Shown piece after piece: positions 47,203-58,618 of a DNA stretch of 64,000 nucleotides. The notes below the pieces were generated by a model. That model was not told where the DNA came from. It saw only the letters and a list, made by a program, of their open reading frames with translations, and did not search any database. The stretch's first letter is position 1; the number at the start of each line of letters is the position of its first letter. The position numbers and the translations under genes were made by a program. This DNA comes from Dipteronia dyeriana (lineage: Eukaryota > Streptophyta > Magnoliopsida > Sapindales > Sapindaceae): contig CM065296.1 of NCBI GenBank assembly GCA_032871835.1, positions 58,050,186-58,114,185 of the forward strand. The letters run 5' to 3'.

Positions 47203-49420
47203 CTATAAGTGGTTAAGGGAATTTAAGTGTCAAAAGAGTACCATATCCCATAGTTGAATGTCTCATTCCTATTTCAAATGATTCTCTTCATAGAGGAGAG
47301 ATATGACTCATTGGGACCTGTTTGGTACCTAGAGCACACACCCACACTAAAGGCTACATTGGGATTACTTATGGTCAAGTAAAGCAAGATACCTATCATG
47401 CCATGCTAAAGACTTTGTTCCACACTTTTGCCACTAGCATCCTTACTTAGTTTAAATGTGGTACCCATGGGTGTATCACAATGATTGGCATTCTCAAGGC
47501 CAAACTTCTTCACTAGGTTTTTTGCATACTTAGCTTGGGATATGAAAATCACATCATTCAATTGCTTGATTTGCAAACCAAGGAAGTGAGACATAACATT
47601 AAAATTTGTTGGACTTTAGATTTGTTAGTGGAGCCGAACACAATATTATCAACTTAGATTTGAGCTATAAATAGCTCATCTTTGCTTCTCTTGATGAATA
47701 AAGTCTTGTCAACACTACCTCTAGAATAGTAATTGTTAACAAGAAATTGAGTGAGGCGCTCAAACCAAGCCCTTGGTGCTTGTTTCAATACATATAGATC
47801 CTTCTTAAGGTGATAGACATGATTGGGGTGGTACGGATCCACAAACCACTTAGGTTGCTCAACAAACACTTTCTCTTACAAGAAGCCATTGAGGAAGGCA
47901 CTCTTAATGTCCATTTGTGCACACAAGATATGGATAAGAGAAACCTTATGGACTCAAGATGAGCAACCGGAGCAAAAGTCTCCTCAAAATTGATACCCTC
48001 AATTTGAGAGTATCCTTGTGTTACAAGTATAGCTTTGTTTCGCATAATGTTGCCATCCTCATCCGACTTGTTCCTATACACCCATTTGATGCTTGTGACA
48101 TTAGTGTTCTTAGATCTAGGATCTAGAGTCCAAACCTCATTTCTTTAAATTGGTTTAGCTCTTCTTGCTTAGCATGAACCCATAATTCATCATTTAAGGT
48201 TTCATCAAACGTTTTGAGCTCAATTTGAGAAATTGGTGAGCTATTTCACACCTAATCTTAACACCCTCATTCATATCTCTAAAAATATCGTCCCTATTAT
48301 GGATATGTCTAACTCATAGAACGAGTATTTTAGAGTTCAAAGACGAATCTCTATCAAGAGGTTGAATGACCTTTCCATCAGAGTTTGACTTTACATCAAT
48401 TGAAGTCTCACCATTTTTCACCAAAAAAGAATCATGAACCACATCCACCTCCTCATCATGGTTGCTAGTTTTAGGTCTACAATTATCTATGACATTATTA
48501 GATGAATTCATTACACTATGAGTTTTCAAAAATGAATTCTCTATAGGCCTTATTGTTTAGAGCATAGCTAATGAAAATTCATTCATCAATCTTGCCATCA
48601 AACTTGCCAAGTTGATATCGGTCATTGAGAATGTAGCTTCCAAAAGAGTAAAAGTATCTAACATTTGACTTTCTACTCGTCCACAATTTATAGGAGGTTT
48701 GCCTAGTACTTGGCCTTAGAAAGACTCTATTTCTTATGTAGCAAGCTGTATTGACGGCCTCAGCCTAAAGGTTTCTAGGGACATTGTTGTTAAGAAACAT
48801 CACACAGACCATCTCTTGAAGGACCCTATTCTTCCTCTCAACAACCCTATTTTGTTGAGGAGTTCTAAGAGCCGAGATCTCATGGGAAATGCCTATGTTA
48901 TTGCAATAACTTTCAAGGCAAGCATTTTTGAATTCCCTCCTATGATCACTCATAATCCTTTTATTGCTTTTAATGTGAAAGTTTTTCTCATTTTGAATTT
49001 TAATGCAAAGCATTTTAAAATTTTCAGTAGTTTTAGATTTTTTTCTAAGAAAATATATCCATGTAAATCTAGAGAATTCATCAAAACATACAAAAATGTA
49101 TCTCTTGACACTAAGACTCTCGGTTTGCATGAGACCCATGAGGTTTATATCTTGAAGCTCTAATGGTTCCTTAATGGTGAGATACTTACCCTTTTTGTGC
49201 ACACTTTTGGTTTGTTTCCCTTATTGACATGGTCCACAAATACCATAAACTTTCTTCACAAGTTCGGGAAGGGCACGCACAACTTTGAATATATCCAAGA
49301 TTCTCAAATCTTGATAGTTTGTGTGGATAAACCTTTTGTGCCTCAACTCAACTTGTTCGTACTTGGACACATTACAAAAGATGACACTAGCTTAAAGATA
49401 ATAGCTGTCATTTGATCTCT
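47203..49420 (-). pseudogene. Element G pol: integrase, RT, RNase H start (minus)
   Basis: Minus-strand SIRE relative of C. Integrase (49202-48540): DINLMGLMQTESL, FDEFSRFTWIYFLR, IMSDHRREFKNACLE and TPQQNRVVERKNRVLQEM (the usual QQNG is QQNR). Linker with acidic HDEEVDVVHDS (about 48500). RT (48081-47610): [36 protein letters not shown] and [16 protein letters not shown]. The YVDD segment is lost near 47620. A tail GLQIKQLND (47594) to an RNase H start at about 47225 is truncated by the B LTR. Numerous stops and shifts. Confidence 0.82.
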
Positions 49421-50624
49421 TTTCTTTTGACAAGGTTCATCTTTTTTATTTCAAGATAGAGCAATCATTCTTATTAAACAAAACAGATAAACCATCATCA
49501 ATAAGATGATAAATTCTTATAAGATTGCTTTGTAAGCCATTAACAAACAAAACATTTAACAAGGAGAATAAACTGGAATGGAACTGATTCCCTTTCGTAT
49601 AACTTTATTTTTAGACCTATCACCAAAGTTGACAAATCCATCATCCTCCATGACAAGAGATTCAAATATCAAGATGTGTAGAATTGAAAGAAACTCTTGG
49701 TCCCTGACATGTTCTTAAAACACCCGCTATCTAAATACCAAGTGTTAGAAGTTTAGCCTTCAAAGCAATTTGTGCCACAAAGCAAAAGTATTCATCACTC
49801 TAATCCACCTAGGTGAAACATTCTCTTTTCTAGTGGTTTTAGGAATATTGGCTCTAGATTTCCTAGGATCTAGCAAATTGGCTTTTGATTACCTAGGAAC
49901 ATGCATATTGGCTTTAGTCCTATTTCTTTATATCATACTTTCAATTCTACAAATCTTGATATATTTTTAGCAATTTGGTCTAATGTGACTGTCAACACCA
50001 TAAAAATGACGTGGGAGTAAAGTAAGAAGTCATACCATTCTCTTGTGAGTATAAAGGTGTTTTCCCATGTCCTTAAGCTTATCTTTGGTGTTGGATTGGT
50101 TCTCTCCTCATTTGTTGTTGAGTCAGAGTAAATTGCTTTCATGGTTGAGCTTGCATGGATAGCTTCTTGGCTTGATGGTATTTGGGTTAAGGAAAGCTTG
50201 TTTGATGAGCTCTCTTTGGTTAAGCTTTAGCTTGACTCCATGGTGCTATCTTTGCTTGGGCATTTTTAGTGCACTCTTCTAGTTCAATCATATTCCTATG
50301 ATGTTGAGGGGGTAAAGGCTCTTTGATGTTCATGCTCTTGACAAATACGATTTTTCTTAGGGATAAGGTCTACTTGTCATCTTTAAATCCAAGACCTCTC
50401 TTAACACTTGACATTTTGCAAACACCTAGCATGTGGTCAAGTTTCTTTGTGCGTGAAGTCATCTTAGCTATTATCCATCTAGCTCTTTTAAGATCTTTTC
50501 CCATCATGTCATCATTCCTTTTAGCCATCTTCACTTATCCATTCAAGAGAATCACCTCTGTTGACAGCTTGAAATTTTCTTCTTGTAGTATTCGAATCCC
50601 TTCCTTCATATTCAATATTAAGCT
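49421..50624 (-). pseudogene. Element G gag C-terminus and protease remnants (minus)
   Basis: Heavily decayed. Fragments still match element C: coiled coil and LGFKDDK (about 50380), a region equivalent to the Gln/Arg-rich gag tail (about 50250-50050), and protease remnants around 49750-49600 where SGCF..MSGTKSFF and an FGD.SK.KV motif can be read in different frames. No continuous ORF and no intact DSG context. Confidence 0.6.
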
Positions 50625-51754
50625 TTAAAACTGCTCAATGAACCTTTCAAGGTCCTTGCCTTCTATATTTCGATTTGTGGAATGAGATGAGAAGCTCTCA
50701 TCACTTGATTCATCTTCTGCTTGTTTATCCTTCTCTTCATTGTAACTTGCTTCTTTGCTCTTGAGAGAGGATGTAAAAGAAACAAAGTTTACTACATGAT
50801 CTTCATCATCCGAGGATTTTCCTTTCTCTTCTAAATCATCACTATCGCTCCAAGTGGCAGCCATTGCCTTTCCTTTCTTCTTATTTTTCTAGTTGCCACA
50901 ATTTGTGGAGATGTGTCCAAATTCTCCACATTCAAAACATTGAATCTCTTTTCTTGTGCTCTTATCTTGACTTGGCTCAATCTTTATGAAATGGGTCTTC
51001 TTCTTCACTTCCTTTCCTTTGGATCCAAAAACCCTCTTTTCAAACTTGATGAACTTCTTGAAGCTCTTTACCATAAGGGCAATCTCGACATCTGAGTCAT
51101 TCTCATCATTTTCTACTTTGGAGATCTTCAAGGCTATTCTATTTTGCTTCTTAGGATGTGAAGGTGTTAGACCGTTTCTTGACTTATAAGCTAGAAGCCT
51201 TCCAATCACATCACTTGGCTTCATAGTCTTGAAGTCACTATTTTCTTCCAGTGCCGTCACCATGGACTCAAATCTCTTAGGAAGAGACCTCATGATCTTT
51301 TTCTTGATCCTCCTATTCGAGTACGGGTCACCTAGTTAACGACTTTGGTTTACGATGTCCATTAACTTCACTTGAAAGTTGTTGACGCACTCATGATCTT
51401 CCATTCTAATTTGATCAAATTGTGTTTGATGAACTTGAAGCTTAAAGTCCTTAACCACCTCAGTTCCCTCATGGGTCGTCTCTAGACTCTCCCATGCCTC
51501 TTTTGTAATCCTATTTATTAGGATTAACATGTATTGGTTGTCATCCATTGCACCAAAAATGGCATGCAATGCCTTGATGTGGATGCTTCAAACTCTTGAG
51601 TTGTCCATTTTTACTTTGGCTTGGGAACCACACTTTTATCTTTAAGAGTCTTTTCCGGAGGAGTGTAGCCATCTTCCATTTCCATCCAAGCTCGGTCATC
51701 TAAAGAGGGTCTTGTACTTGAAGCTCCCTTGTGTCTACCTCTATTCTTACTCAT
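50625..51754 (-). pseudogene. Element G gag (SIRE type, minus)
   Basis: ATG at 51754 begins MSKNRGRHKGASSTRP, aligning with ISGNGGNEGASSTRP of C, so this copy keeps the start codon. A deletion removes the SNYASWKGKMESY segment before DRAWMEMEDGYTPP. The capsid continues with MHAIFGAMDDNQYMLI, HECVNNFQVKLMDIVNQS and LPKRFESMVTALEENSDFKTMKPSDVIGRLLAY. Zinc knuckle CFECGEFGHISTNC at about 50940-50899, then an acidic Ser/Glu-rich region to 50625. Frameshifts at about 51600, 51340 and 50880. Confidence 0.83.
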
Positions 51755-51886
51755 AGTGTTAGGGTATGGATAGAATGAATGCAAGTGTATGCAACAATCA
51801 AAATAAAAAAAAGCATGACACACACACACAAGAGCAAGGATTACCTAAGTATGTAACGCAGTGTGAAACAATGAAGGAATAAGACC
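51755..51886 (-). other. Element G leader remnant
   Basis: Minus-strand leader upstream of G gag, recognisable from similarity to C (AGGTAATCCTTGCTC vs AGGTGATCCTTGCTT). The PBS and 5' LTR of G are not found; the D LTR begins at 51887. AGACC at 51882-51886 is the presumed target sequence of D. Confidence 0.6.
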
Positions 51887-53457
51887 TGTAAGTATCTCAT
51901 TTTTTATTTGCTTATTTCTTTGACAAAATCACAATTGGGGTTCCATATTATAAAGGGTAGATTAGGATTTAAAGATCACCAATCGTCAAAGCGTTGGACA
52001 CCATGTGCCTCAAGGAAGGTAGATTATTTGACTCCGCTCATAATTGAAAAGAATTAGCAGCAAACACTCACTTGCATACATTTCTATTGTTTGCATACTT
52101 TTGTATATATTTGAATGATGCATTTTATGCCATCCAACACACTCCACACTTGCACATTTTGCATTTAGGTTAGTGTGTTTTGTTTGCCTTGGAAAATATA
52201 TTTTTTCTCTTACCACGGTACAGGTCGCTGGCTATGCACCTGTCTCAACCGCGGACTCAACAGCGGTTGGTTCCTGAATTTGCATGCTTCGGGAATAACG
52301 GTCTGTGCACTTGCCTAAGTAGCGGTCCTTATCTCAGTAGTCACCAGAATCGCCCTTGTTATCTCTACCATGGCCAGTGCACATGCATGAACAACGATCC
52401 TAACAGTAGTGTTGTCCAAACGGTGCACTGTTGCGTATACCACGGTCAGGATAACTTGCCCGAGTCATGGTCTAGCCAATGGTAATGATGGGATTTTGAT
52501 GCTTGTTTTCAAAACGGTGGCATTTCATCAAGTGCTTCATATATATAGACCCTTTTACCTTCTTTGCCTCTTTAGAGCTTCAGAATTCATATATACTCCA
52601 TCTTTTTAGAGATTAATAGTGACTTGTAAGAAAAGTTATCAAGATTGGAATTTTCTTAATCAAAACCCAAACACCCATCATTATTTCATGAATCAATTAT
52701 CATCTAGCTTCATCTAGGATGTGTTTACGCATGGGTCTTCATCAATATTTTTGACTTGGCAAGTAGAACACAATCTTTATTCATTCTTGTGTTCTTTCTT
52801 AACAAGAAATCTCTTTTATGACTTGTTTGCATCTAGATTAAGATTTTAATAACAAGTTGAGATTTTTATAGATTGTTGGGTTGTTGTATTGTGATAGCTA
52901 TTGCATCTTGGTGTGTTGTTATTTCATATAGCTAAGTTATATGTATGTCTTACTGCAATATGATATCTACGATTGTTCTAATCTTTCATCCATGACTAGA
53001 TAAACATTAAATGTGTTTACCTAGTATTTGTGCATTTAGAGTATTCACATATTCACTTTAGGTTGCATATCTCTTTTCTTATAAGTTAAGTCTTGTATGT
53101 GACATGGGTAGTATACAAGCAAAATCCAATAATCACTATTAAAGGCCTACATGTAGCAAAAGCAGATTAGTAACTGAATAGGTGTGATGTAGTCAACCTA
53201 GGTTGTAATCGATTTTGCAAATAGTGGATTTGAGGGCTCGATTGGCTAGCTTTAGCTATTCCCGTAGTTTTTACCTTATCGAAGGTTTTCCACTTAAATT
53301 CAAGTGTTATTTATATTTCGCATTTTTACTTGAATTTGTTGTATATTGGTTTTAAGGTGTTTAGTTAATATTAATTAACTAAAAAATTGGCGATTAATTT
53401 GGTTGAAACCTATTCACTACTCCTTAGTTGATTTGACACATGTTTAATTTAATTTCA
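51887..53457 (+). repeat. Element D 5' LTR, 1571 bp (SIRE-like)
   Basis: TGTAAGTATCTCATTTTTTATTTGCTTATTTC..., a diverged relative of the C LTR, ending TTTAATTTCA before a PBS. GC-rich island at about 52205-52490, TATA-like run at 52540-52547, degenerate C-rich box TATTCACTACTCCTTAG at about 53411-53427. Confidence 0.85.
52540..52547 (+). promoter_or_regulatory. Probable TATA box in element D LTR
   Basis: TATATATA followed by GACCC, just downstream of the GC island, at the place where the C LTR has its AT-rich TATA region. Confidence 0.45.
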
Positions 53458-53459
53458 AT

Positions 53460-53471
53460 TGGTATTAGAGC
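53460..53471 (+). other. Element D primer-binding site
   Basis: TGGTATTAGAGC two bases after the LTR; one C-to-T difference from the initiator Met-tRNA complement. Confidence 0.88.
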
Positions 53472-53577
53472 TTGGTTCCTAGATGTATTTATCTGATCCA
53501 AGCTCTTGTTGTGTGTGTCTTGCATTTTTGCATTTGTTTGTTGCGTTACACTTGCATCTCATTCATAATCCCCAAAC

Positions 53578-54943
53578 AGTACGAGTGGGAACGATGGTGG
53601 ACATGAGGGAGCCTTAAGCACAAGACCCCTTTTGCTCCGTGGGGTGAACTATGCCTCCTAGAAAGGCAAGATGGAGTCATACCTTTGACAAATATATGAC
53701 CATGCATGGATGGCAATTAAAGATGGCTACAGTCCTCCAATAATGACCGTCAATGATGGGTGAAGTCTTCAAGCCTAAGTCTCAATGAAGCACACAAGAA
53801 TTTGAAGCTTCCAAGTGGGACAACAAGGCAATGCATGCCATCTTGTGCACCATGGATAGCAATCACTACAAGTTGATTCAAACAACTAAGAATGCTAAGG
53901 AGGCTTAGGAGAATTTAGAGACAGCTCATGAAGGAACCGAAGTGGTCAAGGAATCCAAGTTTCAAGTCCTACAAACGAAATATGAGACCATTAGAATGGA
54001 GGAGCCTGAGTGCTTCAATGACTTTCAAGTGAAGTTGATGGACATCGTTAATCAAAGCCATAAACTTGGTGACCCTTATTTGATAAGGAGGATCAAGCAA
54101 AAAATTATGAGGTCACTTCCGGTAAGATTTGAATCAAATATGACATCACTTGAGGAGAATAGTGACTACAAGAACATGAAGCCAAATGAAGTCATTGGAA
54201 GACTTTTAGCTTATGAGTCTAGGTGGACTCCTACACCTACACCACCCAAGAAATAAAAGAGCATAGATCTAAAGACCTCCAAAGTAGAGAAAGAGGTGAA
54301 AGACTCGAATGAGAAAATGACCCTCGTGGTTAAAGGGTTCAAGAAGTTTGTGAAGTTTGAAAAGAAAGTTATTGGATTCAAAGGCCAGAGTTGAAGAAGA
54401 AGACTCATTTCAAGAAGATGGAGAAAATTCAAGAAAAAGAATCCAAGAAGGGTATCCAATGCTTTGAATGTAGTGGACATGATCACATTTCTCCTGAGTG
54501 TGCTAACTTGAAAAGGAAGAAGAAGAAAGGAAAAACAATAGCCACTACTTGGAGCGATAATAATGACTTGGAAAAGAAAGAATGATCCTCAGATGATGAA
54601 GAACATGTGGCAAACTTTATTGCCCTTGCATCCTCTCAAGAGTAAGGAAGCAATAAAAGACCAAGAGGAAAAGAAACAAGTTGAAGATGACTCAAGTGAC
54701 GAGAGCTCTTCATCTCCTTCTACAAATTGAAATGAAGAAGGCTTGGGCTTGATTGGTTCATTGAGCACTTTCAAAGCTCAAGGTTAAAGATAAAGAAAAA
54801 GGTTTGATGACTAAAAGAAGAGAACCTCAAGCTATCAATCGAGGTGATTCATTTGAATGGAGAAGTGAAGTGAACCTCAAGCTATAAGAAATGAAGCTTT
54901 GATGGAAAAGGAGCTTCAAGAAGTAAGTGATCATGGCTAAAAG
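53578..54943 (+). pseudogene. Element D gag (SIRE type), truncated
   Basis: Begins with the frame T-SGNDGGHEGALSTRP; the start codon position reads ACG. Stops interrupt the capsid: after YAS (TAG, about 53660), in the ESYL region and near 53907. From 53942 the frame is open: KESKFQVLQTKYETIRMEEPECFNDFQVKLMDIVNQSHKLGDPY and LPVRFESNMTSLEENSDYKNMKPNEVIGRLLAYESR. A shifted zinc knuckle CFECSGHDHISPEC (the Gly before His is altered) lies at about 54463-54504. The coiled-coil region ends abruptly at 54943, where element F is inserted. Confidence 0.83.
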
Positions 54944-56931
54944 TGTCATATATTTTGGCCCTTAATTACAATTTTCTTGTTCATTTTCATCCATTTTTGT
55001 GTTTCTTATGGCTCTTTTGGTATGTTTGTAGACAATTAGGAACATTTTGGAAAAAAGAATGGAAATCACGGAGTCATGAAGAAAACATGCCAAATTTTAT
55101 GAAGAATAGAAGTGTCAAATGCGTTGGTCATGTGTGGGTCCTTACCGTGCACAACCCGTGCATTTGAGAAAACCAGGGAGTAGAGCATAGCCAATTAGGT
55201 CATTGTGCGGGTCACTGCACAAGTCCCTTCCCATGCATAACCCAGGCAAACATCAAGACCCAAAAGCATATCAGAGGCAATCAGGTCATAGTGCGGGTCA
55301 CAAAACAAGTCTAAAATAGCGAAGAATATATTCCCTATCGATGGTGCTTAAGCTTAAAGTAAGTGTGGGAGACAAAAATTACCTAAGAGTGAGATTTAAA
55401 GGTAAAAGGTGCTGAAAAGGTAAAAATGTCATGCAAGTCATCCAACTTTCGAGGTTCATATCTCCCTCCTCAGATCGAACCACATTTCAAATCACATATA
55501 TTTGGAAAGCACCGAAAGTATAATTTTTGACGGTTTTTATGAATTGTAATTATGAATCTTTTAGAGGAAGTTGTGTCCATTTTACTAACTGTTGCGTAGA
55601 AGGGCGCGAGGTACTGGGTGCTGTACGGGTAACCATACATGTGCACCGAGAGTTATGAATCTGACAGGATTAGCTATTGGAATGAAAATCAACCATTTTA
55701 GATGGGAAAATGTGTCTTTTGATGACCAGATCATGCCCTAGCCTCCCAAGCCTATATATACACCATTTTCTTATTGAAAGCTCCATTTTCCACTCTTTCA
55801 CTTCTTCAACTCTTTTCCACTCTCTTTCCTTTTCTTCCAACACTCTCTCACTCATCCAAGAATATCTTCCACCCATTTTCTAATTACAAACTTAGATCTA
55901 GGAATCATTCCTCACCAACCATCGTTCACCTTCATCTACTCAAGGACACTTGGAGAATTGGATTCAAGCTTCAATGAAGAAGGAGTTCTGCATGGGCCTT
56001 CTCTATATCTTTTCTCTGAGTTATTTTACTGTATTTGTCATGAGTAGCTAAACATCCCACTAAGGGATTGATGTGAAACACTTGTGGATATTGGGCATTG
56101 TGATGTACTCTATATTTTTATATCAATCTATCAAATAAGTTATATTCATTGTTTTAATTGATTTCAATGATGATTTAACTTTGATTGTACATTCCTCTCT
56201 TAGCAAATTATTTGAGTAGTGGATTGGGTATACATACATCTATTTGATCTTCTTAAGCTCAATTGAATGGAAGGGTCAAACAAGAGTACATTTCTCAAGT
56301 GAGACAGATTTTATAATCTCAATTTTTATCTAATCTTGAATGGGTAATCAAATCTATACATCTGGGATGATTGCTTGTGATAGGTTAAGCATCAATTCTA
56401 TACATCTAGGTTGGTGACTTTATAAAGAAATTAGTCTCTTAATTTGATAGATGTGTATTCATGAACAATCACTTATGGTGGCCAATACTATAAATCTATA
56501 TTAGACACTCATAAAGGATATACAACCAATACTATACATCAGGATTGGTTATAATCGATTTAAGTGCATTCATTTCATAAGCGTTCATACATGCCCATAA
56601 TTCACTTATTGGATCATTCAATTCCTTTGTCTTAACCATCATATTTTAACACATATTTCTCATTAACACTAATTGATGTTGATTAACTGCCTAATTGTAG
56701 TTTGCATATTGACTATTAACCTTTCAAAAACACCAACCATTTATATTTACTTTTCATGCTTTGTTTTAGTTTTATATTAGTTAACTAGTTTTAGCCATTT
56801 GATTCCCCTTTCCTTGTGGTCAACACCCGACTTGCCATTGTACTAGTTTTATAAATTTTTGAGACATTGTTATGGACTTTATAATTATTTGTTTTGATGA
56901 ACGATTTCTAACGACAAAAATGTACACGTCA
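54944..56931 (+). repeat. Element F 5' LTR, 1988 bp
   Basis: Starts TGTCATATATTTTGGCC inside D gag and ends ...ACACGTCA just before the PBS. Well-formed TATA (TATATATA at 55753-55760) downstream of GC-richer segments (about 55130-55330 with a repeated GTGCGGGTCAC motif, and 55595-55660). Left flank AAAAG (54939-54943) is the presumed target sequence. The matching 3' LTR is not in the window. Confidence 0.75.
55753..55760 (+). promoter_or_regulatory. Probable TATA box in element F LTR
   Basis: CCTATATATACACC is close to the plant TATA consensus, with a pyrimidine-rich stretch 25-60 bases downstream suitable for transcription start. Confidence 0.6.
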
Positions 56932-56935
56932 AAAA

Positions 56936-56954
56936 TGGCACCGTTGTCGGGGAA
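56936..56954 (+). other. Element F primer-binding site (Athila/gypsy type)
   Basis: TGGCACCGTTGTCGGGGAA, differing by two transitions from the TGGCGCCGTTGCCGGGGA primer site common in plant Athila and related gypsy elements. Unlike all other primer sites in the window, which are of initiator Met type. Confidence 0.8.
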
Positions 56955-57069
56955 ATGAGCTGTTTAGTTGGCTAATCCTAGTTTTCTTGTTAAGAGTCTT
57001 AGTTATTTTTAGTTTTCTTTTGTTTTTTTACTCCTTTTGGTATTTTTGTTTTTCTTTGATTCAGATACA

Positions 57070-58245
57070 ATGGATTTTTATGGGCAAGCTATGGCTGTTT
57101 TGTGCAAGATTTGTGGTGAAGTTGGACATGATATAGAGAGTTGTTCATTAAGAGATGAATTTCTGGAGTTTTGTAGGAAACAAGCTCAAACATTGAAGGC
57201 TTACAGTCTAGAACCCATGAGCACATTTAGAGATTTCTACAACCTGGAGCCAAACTACAAGCCATACAACAACTCTCACAACAAGGATTGGAGTACTCAC
57301 CAAGACTCCTCATGGACCTACAATGTAGACAATGCCCTTGAGCATCCCCGATCATTTAAAGACAATCAAAATAATAAGTTGGAAGAGAAAGTCTATTTAC
57401 TTCAAGAGAAATTGATAAAAACTTACGAAGAGAAAGAATAAATGAGGGAAGATTTTGGAAGAAATTTAAGGCTCATGAAAAAGTTGTTTGAAGACAAGGA
57501 GGCCTCGGGAGAGGTGAAAGTGGAAGAGCTTGAAGTGCAAAGTAGGAAGCTCACTCCTGAAGTAAAACTTCTAAAGGATGAAAATAGTACACTTAAGTAG
57601 AAGGATAAAGAAGTCTCTAACAAGAACAATGATTTGGAAGAACAAATTGAGAGACTTGAAGTGGAAAAGAATGTCGCATTGAAGGCCTTGGAAGAGCTAG
57701 CGAGGCTATCAATGAAGATAGAGATGGATCTTGAACAAAAAGACAATGCCTTCAAAAAATTAAAAGAAGAACTTAGCAAAAAGGATGAGGCACTTAAGAT
57801 AGCAAAGGTAAAGGTTGATGAGCTTGAACAAGTGGACAAGAAGCTCACGTTTGATATTTAATCGGCCAAGGTGGAGAGTAGTACCCTCCGGAAGAAGATA
57901 AAAGACATTTCTAACAAGAATAAGGAGGTAGAAATGCAAATGGATAGCCTTGAAGCCGAAAAAAGTTCACTATTGAATGAGCTAGAAGAGTTCAATGAGG
58001 ACTTTTCCAAGAAGATACAGCTAGTGCAAACTGAAATTGAAACAAGAGACAAGGCTTTAGAAACAATGAAAAAGACTGAGCTTGACCACCTTGTGGAACT
58101 TACTAAAGGCAAACAAGAAATTGAAGCAAAGATGAAGGAAGTAATTTCATTTCCAAAAGAAGAGAGGCTTGATACAAGTCAAAGATGTTTAGATGTCGAG
58201 ATCAACAAACCAAATCCTAGCAAAGCAAGGAGAATGGAAGGCTGA
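57070..58245 (+). pseudogene. Element F ORF: CCHC zinc knuckle plus long coiled coil
   Basis: A single frame from the ATG at 57070 to TGA at 58243 with three in-frame stops (57439 TAA, 57598 TAG, 57859 TAA). N-terminal CKICGEVGHDIESC (about 57100-57143) is a CCHC knuckle. Next comes YKPYNN...DWSTHQDSSW, resembling the NPGWRNHPNFSW-type segment after the knuckle in Athila-like gag. From about 57360 the sequence is Lys/Glu-rich with heptad spacing (NKLEEKVYLLQEKL, LEVEKNVALKALEEL, KSSLLNELEEFNEDF), predicting about 290 residues of coiled coil. No capsid, protease or polymerase domain. Probably a nucleocapsid-derived protein of a non-autonomous element; function unknown. Confidence 0.6.
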
Positions 58246-58289
58246 AAAGAAAAAGAAGTATCCTTCAATCCCACCTCCAACAATGTATC

Positions 58290-58618
58290 ATTCCTAACTC
58301 TATAACAGTGTGCACCCACTGCCACAAGATAGGTCACCCTAGACCTCTAGGCCATGAATATGCAAGGCAAGGCATACGAGGAAATTATAAACATAAAGGG
58401 AATTACAGGAATGTTAGGAAGACATGGGTTGAGAAGCCTAGGAATAGGAAGAGACCACCTAGGATCAAGAAAATTTGGGTACGAAAAAACTTGGTTGACC
58501 AAGTTAGATTAAATGCAATGGAAAAAGGTAAATCAACTCAACTTGTTTGGGTTGTGAAAAAGAATCAAATTCCAAACTTAGTAAAGTCTCATTTAGTTCA
58601 TGGCACCCCTAGAAAAAG
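58290..58618 (+). pseudogene. Element F second zinc-knuckle-like segment
   Basis: In another frame, directly after the coiled coil: VCTHCHKIGHPRPLGH with CX2CX4H but no final Cys, a basic Arg/Lys/Asn-rich stretch, then KKIWVRKNLVDQV. The order coiled coil, CXXC...GH, KKxWVRK resembles the C-terminal gag of SIRE-type copia elements rather than gypsy. Cut at 58618 by the family-E LTR. Confidence 0.5.

Noticed and set aside
52180..52609. Plus-strand ORFs rich in Cys and Tyr in the D LTR
   Set aside because: They coincide with the GC-rich repeat island of the LTR; Cys-rich appearance comes from repeated TG-rich words, not from a peptide family.
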